Source: DATLXU01 sp035575515
GTDB lineage: Bacteria > Acidobacteriota > Blastocatellia > UBA7656
Direction of reading: 5' to 3'
NCBI GenBank assembly: GCA_035575515.1
Contig: DATLXU010000004.1
Span: 1 to 12,268 of the forward strand
Length of the DNA: 12,268 nt
Shown here: piece by piece, positions 5,529 through 12,212 of the stretch
Layout of the letters: each line of letters begins with the position of its first letter
Position numbering within the stretch: the first letter of the stretch is position 1
Program-made: the position numbers and the translations under genes
The notes under the pieces: model-generated
What the model was told of the DNA's origin: nothing
The model's database searches: none
What the model saw: the letters and a program-made list of their open reading frames with translations, nothing else

Positions 5529-6731
5529 TCATTTGTCGCTCAACGCGGCTACGCCGGGTAGTCGCTCGCCCGCGAGGAACTCAAGCGATGCGCCGCCGCC
5601 CGTAGAAACATGCGTGATGCGATCAGCGACGCCTGCCTCCGCGACGGCAGCCACAGAATCGCCTCCGCCGACAATCGTTGTCGCATCAGCCGACGCGACC
5701 GCTTGAGCAGTGGCTCGCGTGCCTTGATCGAATGGCGGATGCTCGAACATCCCCATCGGCCCGTTCCATACAATCGTCTTAGCTTCGGCGATTCGCTCTG
5801 AAAATGCCTTGATGGTTTCAGGTCCGATGTCGAGGCCCGCTTCATCGGGCTTGATGTCGTTGACCGAACATTCGCGCGGCTCCGCCGATTCAGGATTGCT
5901 GTCCCACTTCCTCTTATCAACGACTATATTGTCTATCGGAAGAATGAAATTTACACCTAGCTCTTTCGCTTTCGCCAGCAATTCGCGCGCGAGATCGAGC
6001 TTGTCATCTTCGACAAGCGAGCGGCCAGTTTCAACTCCCTGCGATTTCAAGAATGTGTAGGCCATAGCACCGCCGATCAGAATTGAATTCGCCGTCTTCA
6101 AAAGATTTTCGATGACTGCAATCTTGTCCGACACCTTCGCGCCGCCCAGTATCACAACGAACGGGCGCTCAGGATTTTCCAGAGCTTTGCCAAGATAACG
6201 CAGCTCTTTTTCCATCAGGAAGCCTGCCGCACACTTCTCAACATAATGAGTTATGCCTTCCGTCGAAGCGTGAGCGCGATGAGCCGCGCCGAACGCATCA
6301 TTGATATAAACGTCGGCAAGGTCGGCAAGCGCGCGCGCGTATTCAGGGTCATTCTTTTCTTCGCCAGCGTGGAAGCGGACGTTTTCAAGCATAAGCGCCT
6401 CGCCCGGCTTGAGCGCGTCAACCATCCTTCGCACTTCATCGCCGACGGAATCTGGCGCGAGCGGAACCGCTTTCCCCAACAACTCCGAGAGCCTTCGCGC
6501 GACGGGCGCAAGCGAATACTTCGGATCAGGCTTGCCCTTCGGCCTTCCAAGATGTGACGCAAGCACGAGCCGCGCGCCATTATCAAGCGCATACTTGATG
6601 GTCGGCAGCGCGGCGCGAATCCTTGTGTCATCCGTGACGTTGCCGCTTTCATCAATCGGCACGTTGAAATCAACGCGCATAAAGACGCGCTTGCCATCGA
6701 GATCGAGATCGGTGATTGATAGCTTTGCCAT
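5529..6731 (-). CDS. pgk: Phosphoglycerate kinase
   Basis: This 400-residue cytoplasmic enzyme transfers phosphate between 1,3-bisphosphoglycerate and ADP. RVDFNVP (19-25), Arg37, SHLGRPKG (59-66) and the ENVRFHAGEE segment (116-125) form the phosphoglycerate side. GGAKVSDKIAVIENLL (196-211), GGAMAYTFLK (220-229), WNGPMGMFE (322-330), VGGGDSV (354-360) and STGGGASLE (376-384) form the nucleotide side. I chose the ATG at 6731 (MAKLSITDLDLDGKRV). The frame stays open to 6773, but those 14 residues (including CCLLPT) are translation of the heptamer repeat. No clear Shine-Dalgarno precedes this ATG, because the repeat runs nearly up to it. It follows gap by 105 bases and precedes the lipoprotein by 34. 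Confidence 0.97.
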   Translation of the reverse strand: MAKLSITDLDLDGKRVFMRVDFNVPIDESGNVTDDTRIRAALPTIKYALDNGARLVLASHLGRPKGKPDPKYSLAPVARRLSELLGKAVPLAPDSVGDEVRRMVDALKPGEALMLENVRFHAGEEKNDPEYARALADLADVYINDAFGAAHRAHASTEGITHYVEKCAAGFLMEKELRYLGKALENPERPFVVILGGAKVSDKIAVIENLLKTANSILIGGAMAYTFLKSQGVETGRSLVEDDKLDLARELLAKAKELGVNFILPIDNIVVDKRKWDSNPESAEPRECSVNDIKPDEAGLDIGPETIKAFSERIAEAKTIVWNGPMGMFEHPPFDQGTRATAQAVASADATTIVGGGDSVAAVAEAGVADRITHVSTGGGASLEFLAGERLPGVAALSDK

Positions 6732-6738
6732 AACGCAA

Positions 6739-6834
6739 GTAGGCAGTAAGCAGCAGGCGGTCGACAGAACCATTATAACCTTGAAACCGGCTTAGCCACT
6801 TTCAAGACATCACAGTTCCGCCTGCCGCCTACTG
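6739..6834 (-). repeat. Inverted heptamer-repeat hairpin between gap and pgk
   Basis: The arms at 6744-6760 and 6818-6834 form a 17-bp stem in the minus-strand RNA, all positions paired with two G-U wobbles. A smaller nested stem lies inside: CTTGAAA (6780-6786) pairs with TTTCAAG (6800-6806), capped by GGC/GCC around TTA. The arms consist of degenerate 7-base units: GTAGGCA, GTAAGCA and GCAGGCG on the plus strand in the left arm, CGCCTGC and CGCCTAC in the right. The stem starts two bases past the gap stop codon. No U-tract follows, so it is probably not a simple terminator. It could set the gap-to-pgk ratio by RNA processing, or be only a repeat insertion. Confidence 0.7.
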
Positions 6835-6836
6835 AT

Positions 6837-7844
6837 TCACAGTCCTTGCTCCGCGATGTACTTGATGAGGTCAACGACGCGGCAGGAATAACCCCATTCG
6901 TTGTCGTACCACGAAAGCAGCTTGACCATATTGCCTTCAAGCACGCTCGTGTACGGCGCATCCAAAATCGAAGAGTGCGAGTTCTTGCGGAAGTCAATTG
7001 AAACGAGCGGCTCATCCGAATACTCGAGGATTCCGCGAAGCTGACCTTCTGCGGCTCGCTTCATCACATCGTTCACCTCTTCTTTCGACGTGCCCTTTTC
7101 GACTTCGGCGACGAGATCGACTATAGAAACGTTCGGCGTCGGAACCCTCAGCGAGATGCCGTCGAGCTTGCCTTTTAGCTCAGGCAGCACAAGCCCTATG
7201 GCTTTCGCCGCGCCCGTCGTCGTCGGAATGATCGAAAGCGCAGCCGCGCGAGCGCGCCGCAAATCCTTGTGCGGCAGATCGAGCAACCGCTGGTCGTTTG
7301 TGTAAGAGTGAACCGTCGTCATCAGCCCCTTTTTGATTGTGAAATTCTCGTGTAGCACCTTCGCAATCGGGGCGAGGCAGTTCGTCGTGCACGAAGCGTT
7401 CGAGATGACGTGATGCTCTTTCGGATTGTAAGCCTTCTCGTTCACCCCAAGCACGACAGTCACGTCTTCATTCTTGGCCGGAGCCGAAATGATGACTTTT
7501 TTGACCGAGCCGTGAAGGTGCTTCGCCGCGTCTTCACGCTTGGTGAAGCGACCCGTTGATTCGACGACGATTTCAGCGCCAACGGACTGCCAGTCTATTT
7601 CAGCCGGGTCTCGCTGTGAAAAGACGACGAACTCTTCATCGTCAACCTTGATTGTATTTTCGGTTGCGCTGATACTGGCGTCGAGGTTGCCGAGCACCGA
7701 ATCGTATTTGAGCAGGTGTGCAAGCGTCTTTGTGTCTGTGATGTCGTTGACTGCGACGAAATCAATATCGCCGTGACCGAGCGCGGCGCGAAATATGTTT
7801 CGCCCGATGCGACCGAACCCGTTAATGCCAACTTTGATTGCCAT
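6837..7844 (-). CDS. gap: Glyceraldehyde-3-phosphate dehydrogenase, type I
   Basis: This 335-residue cytoplasmic enzyme oxidatively phosphorylates glyceraldehyde 3-phosphate to 1,3-bisphosphoglycerate. The Rossmann motif is INGFGRIGR (7-15). Asp34 in VNDITD is the residue that favours NAD over NADP. The catalytic Cys152 is in SNASCTTNC and the catalytic His179 in TTVHSYTNDQ. TTTGAAKA and LRVPTPNVSIVDL follow, then WYDNEWGYSCRVVDL near the end, all as expected for the phosphorylating class. The ATG is preceded by GGAGG at a spacing of about 7. It lies 154 bases from tkt with its own promoter candidate. A long stem follows its stop before pgk. Confidence 0.98.
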   Translation of the reverse strand: MAIKVGINGFGRIGRNIFRAALGHGDIDFVAVNDITDTKTLAHLLKYDSVLGNLDASISATENTIKVDDEEFVVFSQRDPAEIDWQSVGAEIVVESTGRFTKREDAAKHLHGSVKKVIISAPAKNEDVTVVLGVNEKAYNPKEHHVISNASCTTNCLAPIAKVLHENFTIKKGLMTTVHSYTNDQRLLDLPHKDLRRARAAALSIIPTTTGAAKAIGLVLPELKGKLDGISLRVPTPNVSIVDLVAEVEKGTSKEEVNDVMKRAAEGQLRGILEYSDEPLVSIDFRKNSHSSILDAPYTSVLEGNMVKLLSWYDNEWGYSCRVVDLIKYIAEQGL

Positions 7845-7870
7845 CTTATTCCCTCCAGTTCAAAAGAACC

Positions 7871-7917
7871 GTTCGAGTTGCATGAATTAAAAATCATCTG
7901 TAGAGCAACAGTCGAAC
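7871..7917 (-). other. Imperfect inverted repeat in gap upstream region
   Basis: GTTCGAGTTGC (7871-7881) pairs with GCAAC-AG-TCGAAC (7905-7917): 11 base pairs with a two-base bulge and a 23-base AT-rich loop. It lies 27 to 73 bases upstream of the gap ATG. It overlaps the -10 box of the promoter candidate, so it may be an operator-like site rather than a leader RNA hairpin. Confidence 0.45.
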
Positions 7918-7943
7918 TTAACGAACGGCCCTGAGCTTGTCAA
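7915..7943 (-). promoter_or_regulatory. Promoter candidate for gap
   Basis: On the minus strand a perfect TTGACA (7943-7938) is followed after 17 bases by TAAGTT (7920-7915), a weak -10 box. Transcription would start near 7908. The -35 lies inside a stretch (7922-7944) that resembles a widespread intergenic repeat (CGTTCGCCCTGAGCTTGTCGAAG type), so the match may be partly accidental. Confidence 0.4.
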
Positions 7944-7998
7944 GAAACCGCCAACGAATAGGAGCAAATCATCAAATAATTCCTCGCCTTCATTCGCG

Positions 7999-9873
7999 TT
8001 ATTCTGAGATTAATGATTTTACCTTCTTCACAATTGCCTTGCGGTCTATGCCGTAAGCCGCGAGCAATTCTTCGGGCTTGCCTGAGCGTGGCACTTCGCG
8101 CACGGCGAGCTTGTGAACGCGAATCCCTTCCGGCGCAACAGCAGCAGCAACCGCGTCGCCGATGCCGCCTTCAGCCGAGTGATCTTCGACGGTGATTATC
8201 AGATTATTAGTCTCGCGCCCCGAAGCGCGCAAGGTCTCTTCGTCAATCGGCTTCACCGAAAAAATATCAATCACGCGCACCGCAATTCCTTCGGCTTTCA
8301 ACTCGTCGTAGGCCGCGAGCGCCTCAAATAACGTCACGCCACCAGCGACGATGGTCGCTTTGTCATCTGAGCTTTGACGGATGATTTTGGCGCGGCCAAT
8401 CTCGAATTTCTCATCGGCGGAATAGATCACCGCAGTCTTCGGACGGCTCGTGCGAATATAGACTATGCCGTGACTGGCAGCGGCGAGGCGGACGGCTTGC
8501 TCCGTTGCTACAGCGTCAGAAGGATATATGACGGTCGAGGTTTCTATCGCGCGCATCATCGCGAGGTCTTCCAGCCCCATTTGCGAGGGACCGTCTTCGC
8601 CGATTGAAACGCCTGAGTGCGAGCCGCACAGTTTCAAATTAGCTTGCGAGATTGCCGCCATGCGAATCTGGTCGTAAGCGCGCGTAAGAAAGCAGGCAAA
8701 AGTTGAAGCGAAGGGTATCTTGCCCATAGCGCCAAGCCCGACCGCCGCGCCGACCATGTTCTGCTCCGCGATGAAGCATTCAAAGAAGCGCCCCTCGTGC
8801 GCCTTCATGAATTTTTCGGAGTAGGTCGAGTTCTTCGTGTCGCCGTCGAGCGCGACGACAAACGGGTTCGCATCGCCGAGCGCGGCGAGCGCCGCGCCAT
8901 AAGCCTCGCGCGTTGCGACCTGCTGGCCGAGACTGTAGCTGCCTGTTGAATTGCCCGTTGCTTGCGCGTCGCCTTTTATCACTCTGGACGCGTCGCGGCC
9001 CTCGACAGATTTCATCTTCAATCCGTTCGTGTTCGTGCCCTTCGCGTTGATTTCCGCGAGCGCGCGGTCAGTCTCTTCGCCTTTCTTGAGCGGCTTGCCG
9101 TGCCATCCGTTTTTGTCTTCGATGAACGAAACGCCTTTGCCTTTCCTGGTAGCCGCGACGATTGCCACAGGCTTATCTTGAACATCGAGGGCTTCGTCGA
9201 GCGCGGTGACTATCTCTTCCATGTTGTGTCCGTCAATGGCGAGGGCCTTCCAGCCGAACGCTTCAAAGCGGCGGCGATAGACTTCCGTGTCGTGGCCGTA
9301 CATCGTGCGCTGGCTCTGGCCTAATCCGTTCACGTCAACGATACCGATAAGGTTGTTCAGCTTGTAATAAGAAGCCAGCTCAGCCGCTTCCCAGATGGCC
9401 CCTTCAGCCGCTTCGCCGTCGCCCATCAAAACGAAGATTCGATTATCAACTTTATCGAGATACCGGCTGTTCAACGCCATGCCGACTCCGTACGAAAGCC
9501 CCTGCCCGAGCGAGCCTGTCGCCACTTCTATCCATGGAAGTCGCGGCGTCGGGTGGCCGTCGAGGTCGCTTGTGAACTTGCGCAGCGTCTTGAGACTTTC
9601 AACGGGAATGGCTCCGGCTTCGGCCCACGCGGCGTAGAGCAGCGGCGCAGCGTGCCCTTTCGATAAAACAAAGCGGTCGTTTGCCGGGTTTTTCGGATTC
9701 GCAACGTCGTATCGCATCGCGTGGAAGAAGACGGCTGAGACCAGATCGGCGGCGGACAAACAGGTTGTCGGATGGCCTGAGCCTGCCTCCGATGTTGAAA
9801 CTATGGAATGAATGCGAAGGCGATTGCCCATCGCCTCAAGGGACTGAATATCAACTCTGGCAGATTGTGTCAT
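7999..9873 (-). CDS. tkt: Transketolase, short animal-like form
   Basis: This 624-residue cytoplasmic thiamine-diphosphate enzyme moves two-carbon ketol units between sugar phosphates in the non-oxidative pentose phosphate pathway. Domain 1 shows GSGHP (31-35), SKGHAAP (71-77) and the ThDP/metal motif GDGEAAEGAIWEA (151-163) ending at Asn182. Domain 2 has the catalytic Glu370 in FIAEQNMV and GSHSGVSIGEDGPSQM (417-432), then YIRTSRP (472-478). The C-terminal domain runs from about 500. Length and sequence (WAEAG, SSDLDGHP-like TSDLDGHP, NDRFVLSKGHAAP) resemble the animal enzyme of about 623 residues more than E. coli TktA (663). I chose the ATG at 9873, with GAGGAG 8 bases upstream; the frame extends 12 codons further. 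It heads the carbon-metabolism run. Confidence 0.95.
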   Translation of the reverse strand: MTQSARVDIQSLEAMGNRLRIHSIVSTSEAGSGHPTTCLSAADLVSAVFFHAMRYDVANPKNPANDRFVLSKGHAAPLLYAAWAEAGAIPVESLKTLRKFTSDLDGHPTPRLPWIEVATGSLGQGLSYGVGMALNSRYLDKVDNRIFVLMGDGEAAEGAIWEAAELASYYKLNNLIGIVDVNGLGQSQRTMYGHDTEVYRRRFEAFGWKALAIDGHNMEEIVTALDEALDVQDKPVAIVAATRKGKGVSFIEDKNGWHGKPLKKGEETDRALAEINAKGTNTNGLKMKSVEGRDASRVIKGDAQATGNSTGSYSLGQQVATREAYGAALAALGDANPFVVALDGDTKNSTYSEKFMKAHEGRFFECFIAEQNMVGAAVGLGAMGKIPFASTFACFLTRAYDQIRMAAISQANLKLCGSHSGVSIGEDGPSQMGLEDLAMMRAIETSTVIYPSDAVATEQAVRLAAASHGIVYIRTSRPKTAVIYSADEKFEIGRAKIIRQSSDDKATIVAGGVTLFEALAAYDELKAEGIAVRVIDIFSVKPIDEETLRASGRETNNLIITVEDHSAEGGIGDAVAAAVAPEGIRVHKLAVREVPRSGKPEELLAAYGIDRKAIVKKVKSLISE

Positions 9874-10001
9874 GCAGATGGCTCCTCGTATTTGATGAAG
9901 TTCTGACAAAGATCAACCTGAAATTTCTAACAGCGCAAACGTGATAGCTGAAAAAAACTTCGCGCAGCCTATTTATTTCATTAGCTGGCTGCTATATCCT
10001 C

Positions 10002-10030
10002 ACTATACACAACCGGCAGGCGAGGTTCAA
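10002..10030 (-). promoter_or_regulatory. Sigma70-type promoter for transketolase
   Basis: On the minus strand TTGAAC (10030-10025) and TATAGT (10007-10002) lie 17 bases apart, with 4 and 5 of 6 consensus matches. Transcription would begin near 9995 and leave a leader of about 120 bases. That leader carries a GCAGCC/GGCTGC stem (9992-9987 with 9969-9964) followed six bases later by seven T. Confidence 0.55.
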
Positions 10031-10049
10031 CGCGGCGCGATTCCTTAAC

Positions 10050-10078
10050 TTGACACGCTCGATGGCCACGCTTAGGCT
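10050..10078 (+). promoter_or_regulatory. Promoter candidate for the cupin-aldolase pair
   Basis: A perfect TTGACA (10050-10055) is followed after 17 bases by TAGGCT (10073-10078), a weak -10. The expected start point, near 10085, lies only about three bases before the cupin ATG at 10088, and no Shine-Dalgarno is visible there. If the promoter is right, the mRNA would be nearly leaderless. Confidence 0.4.
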
Positions 10079-10087
10079 CTCAGTGAA

Positions 10088-10456
10088 ATGAGCGAAATCG
10101 AAAAAGTGAACCTCGCGGAAAAGCTACAACGCTTTGACGATTATTGGAGTCCGAAGATTGTCGGCGAGATTAATGATTCGCACGTGAAGCTCGCCAAGCT
10201 CAAAGGCGAATTCGTCTGGCATCATCACGAGGCAGAAGATGAAATGTTTCTGGTCGTAAAGGGAAGATTGACAATCAAACTGCGCGACCGTGACATTCAT
10301 CTTGATGAGGGAGAGTTCGTCGTCATCCCGCGCGGCGTCGAGCATCTGCCCGTTGCTGACGAAGAAGCACATGTGTTGCTGCTTGAGCCGAAGACTACGC
10401 TTAACACTGGCAATCTTGTTAATGAGAGAACCGTTGCCGAGCTTGAACGAATCTGA
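10088..10456 (+). CDS. Small cupin-domain protein
   Basis: This is a 122-residue single-domain cupin, probably cytoplasmic. Motif 1 is HHHEAEDEMFLVVKGRL: His45, His47 and Glu52 are metal ligands, and a glycine follows (Gly59). Motif 2 is GEFVVIPRGVEHLP, with Gly75, Pro81, Gly83 and the fourth ligand His86. All four ligands are present, so a divalent metal site is likely intact. Cupins of this size act as isomerases, dioxygenases or sugar-binding regulators, and the sequence alone does not decide. It overlaps no other gene and ends 5 bases before the aldolase start, so the two are almost certainly made together. No Shine-Dalgarno precedes the ATG. It is divergent from transketolase across a 214-base intergenic region. 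Confidence 0.88.
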   Translation: MSEIEKVNLAEKLQRFDDYWSPKIVGEINDSHVKLAKLKGEFVWHHHEAEDEMFLVVKGRLTIKLRDRDIHLDEGEFVVIPRGVEHLPVADEEAHVLLLEPKTTLNTGNLVNERTVAELERI

Positions 10457-10461
10457 ATCCT

Positions 10462-11619
10462 GTGGAGCCTGTTCAGCAATATTCTGATCTCATAGAAACG
10501 ACCGCGCAGCGAAACGTTCGGCCTTATGCATACACGCCGCGACGCGGCTTGAGCATTCCCGCCATCACTGTTCTTGACAACCAAAGCTGTGTCATCGAAG
10601 AAGACCAGCGCAACCTCTTTCGTTATATCGCGCAAGACGGTCTTGGAGCGGATATAATCTTCGGCGTTGGAACTACAGGCGAGTGGAATCGCATCTCGAA
10701 CGCGGAGCGGCAGCGGTTGATTCATATCGAAACCGACGAGGTCGCGCGCATCAACGATGATTTAGCAAAACGCGAGCGGCGACCCATCGAGGCGTGGGTT
10801 GGAGTGACCGCGCCGACTAGAAGCGAGACGCTTGCCAACCTCGAATGCGCGATTGAAGCTCGCGCAGATGCAGCCGTCATCGCTCCGCTTTCGATTCAAG
10901 ACATCGGCGACATCATCTCTTTTTTTCAACGCGACGTGAGCGACCTGTTCGATCATCGAGGCCGCTGGCTTCCGGTCTTTCTCTACGACAACGCAGATAT
11001 CGCAGCCGACCCGCGCATCCCTCACATACGCACGCGCGACGTGAAGCGCCTGAGCCGTTTGCCATTCATCTTCGGATTGAAAGTTTCAGCGCCGCGCCGC
11101 GTGCTCGGCAACTACACGAAAGGCGCGGGCCACTTCAAGGATAAAGGGGAGTTTGGAATCTACGTCGGCAACGCGATGCTCATGTTTCAGGTTTTCAAAA
11201 TGGAAGACGGGCTGCTTGGCCGCATGCGCGAATACTGGAATCGCTACCTGCTGCACAACGAGTTGCCGATAGGAGTAGTATCGGGTCCGGCCAACGCTTT
11301 GCCGCGAGAGTGGCAGCGCGCGTGGCGGGCCTGTTACGCGGGCGACGAGCGATTGATGCCCGTCTACAAATCCATCTTTGACGACTTCAGTGGCGCGTGC
11401 TGTTTTTCGGAAAACGGCAAGACGGTAAAAAGGAGCGTCGCCTGCCTCAAGCGCGCGCTCAAACTCGATGGCGTGATCTCGTCCGATGTTGTTGCCAATG
11501 GAACGCGTGCGCTCACCGAAAAAGACCGCCGCCATTTCGACGCGCAGTATCGAATGATTAAAGAGAAGATTGCAGCATTGACCGATTCCGTTTGGATTTC
11601 AGAGAAGCCAGGCGAGTGA
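10462..11619 (+). CDS. DapA-superfamily (class I) aldolase or lyase, long divergent form
   Basis: This 385-residue protein is related to dihydrodipicolinate synthase and N-acetylneuraminate lyase, TIM-barrel enzymes that form a Schiff base with a 2-oxo acid. GVGTTGE (68-74) is the substrate carboxylate loop, Tyr175 in VFLYDNAD the catalytic tyrosine, and Lys207 in FGLKVSA the Schiff-base lysine. The protein is about 90 residues longer than typical members, with an N-terminal extension before SIPAITVL (31-38) and extra sequence at 97-110 and after 300. The arginine that follows the tyrosine in true DapA is not seen, so lysine biosynthesis is unlikely. A sugar-acid or other oxo-acid aldolase is my inference. 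The start is GTG with no clear Shine-Dalgarno, 5 bases after the cupin stop, so translation is probably coupled. Confidence 0.85.
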   Translation: MEPVQQYSDLIETTAQRNVRPYAYTPRRGLSIPAITVLDNQSCVIEEDQRNLFRYIAQDGLGADIIFGVGTTGEWNRISNAERQRLIHIETDEVARINDDLAKRERRPIEAWVGVTAPTRSETLANLECAIEARADAAVIAPLSIQDIGDIISFFQRDVSDLFDHRGRWLPVFLYDNADIAADPRIPHIRTRDVKRLSRLPFIFGLKVSAPRRVLGNYTKGAGHFKDKGEFGIYVGNAMLMFQVFKMEDGLLGRMREYWNRYLLHNELPIGVVSGPANALPREWQRAWRACYAGDERLMPVYKSIFDDFSGACCFSENGKTVKRSVACLKRALKLDGVISSDVVANGTRALTEKDRRHFDAQYRMIKEKIAALTDSVWISEKPGE

Positions 11620-11642
11620 AGATGATTCCGGGTTTTTAAAGG

Positions 11643-11888
11643 CTAAATGAGGTGCCCGTTGTCCTTTTGTAGCGTTCGCGCAACGGCTTGCGCCAGATGT
11701 GATGCGAGCGCGCGGCCCGCCTCACATTGCGGGCAGCATCGCGCGTTGTCCAAATCAGGGTACTCAATCGGCTCCCTGATTATCCCCGTGCCGCCGCAAT
11801 CGTGACACAGGGCGGATATATCGCGCCTGCGCGACAACGTTGGTGCGTTATTAATGGACGCGGATTTTTGCATTGACATCGCCAACAT
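11643..11888 (-). CDS. Small zinc-ribbon protein, unknown role
   Basis: This frame of 81 codons starts from the ATG at 11888; it stays open to a TTG at 11942. Two cysteine pairs are visible, CHDCGGTG and about 20 residues later CCPQC, followed by EAGRALASHLAQAVART, a probable helix. The CxxCGGTG element recalls one repeat of the DnaJ zinc-binding region and the zinc ribbons of some helicase loaders, but no other domain is attached. The start is uncertain: three ATGs lie close together (codons 19, 22 and 24 of the longest frame) and only a weak GAAG precedes the first. It ends 23 bases from the convergent aldolase stop. The metal-binding call is good; the role is unknown. Confidence 0.6.
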   Translation of the reverse strand: MLAMSMQKSASINNAPTLSRRRDISALCHDCGGTGIIREPIEYPDLDNARCCPQCEAGRALASHLAQAVARTLQKDNGHLI

Positions 11889-12151
11889 AACTTTTGCTTC
11901 TATAGAATTTAGATGTTTCCGCTCTTGTTTAAGCGACCGCAACCCTCATGATAATAGAGCAGCGGAAAATCACACCCGATTGTTGGCTCAATTTGCTGCG
12001 GGCGATTGATCGAAATATTGAGCAATAAAAATGTAATTGACTGGGGTGCGACTTGTAGTTTTACTCCGCTCACAGCACAAACCGCATCTTATTGTACGGC
12101 TAAGTGTCCTGTCAACGTGTATTTTGACTGAGTCATGCCCAGTGAGAAATA
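11889..12151. other. Intergenic stretch with no gene seen
   Basis: Here the minus-strand zinc-ribbon gene and the plus-strand gene at the right edge diverge. I see one bulged inverted repeat, GCTCAAT (11986-11992) with ATTGAGC (12017-12023). I also see a TTGACT at 12124-12129 that could be a -35 box but lacks a good -10. Nothing else can be named. Confidence 0.5.
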
Positions 12152-12209
12152 GAGCCTCCTTTGTGATAGAAATTCGGTTGACTAAAACCATTTTCCACGA
12201 AGGAGGCTC
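12152..12209 (+). promoter_or_regulatory. 14-bp hairpin hiding the ribosome binding site
   Basis: GAGCCTCCTTTGTG (12152-12165) and CACGAAGGAGGCTC (12196-12209) pair over all 14 positions in RNA, with a single G-U wobble, around a 30-base loop. The right arm contains the Shine-Dalgarno AAGGAGG (12200-12206), six bases before the ATG at 12213. The closed form would block ribosome access. A small GGTT/AACC stem can form in the loop. This looks like a translational switch, but an inverted repeat of a mobile element is an alternative. Confidence 0.6.
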
Positions 12210-12212
12210 GCT

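Noticed and set aside
6251..6697. Minus-strand frame of 148 codons in a second frame of pgk
   Set aside because: Same-strand shadow of pgk, rich in Ser, Arg and Leu as expected from frame-shifted GC-rich codons.
6732..6773. N-terminal extension of pgk (MVLSTACCLLPTCV)
   Set aside because: It is translation of the heptamer repeat and is absent from the phosphoglycerate kinase family; MAKLSITDLDLDGKRV is the normal start.
10297..10725. Minus-strand open frame of 142 codons
   Set aside because: Antisense to the cupin and the start of the aldolase, whose motifs are intact. The frame is open because of codon bias.
11986..12023. Inverted repeat GCTCAAT / ATTGAGC in the right intergenic stretch
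   Set aside because: Seven pairs with a 24-base loop and no T-run or promoter context; chance is a sufficient explanation.
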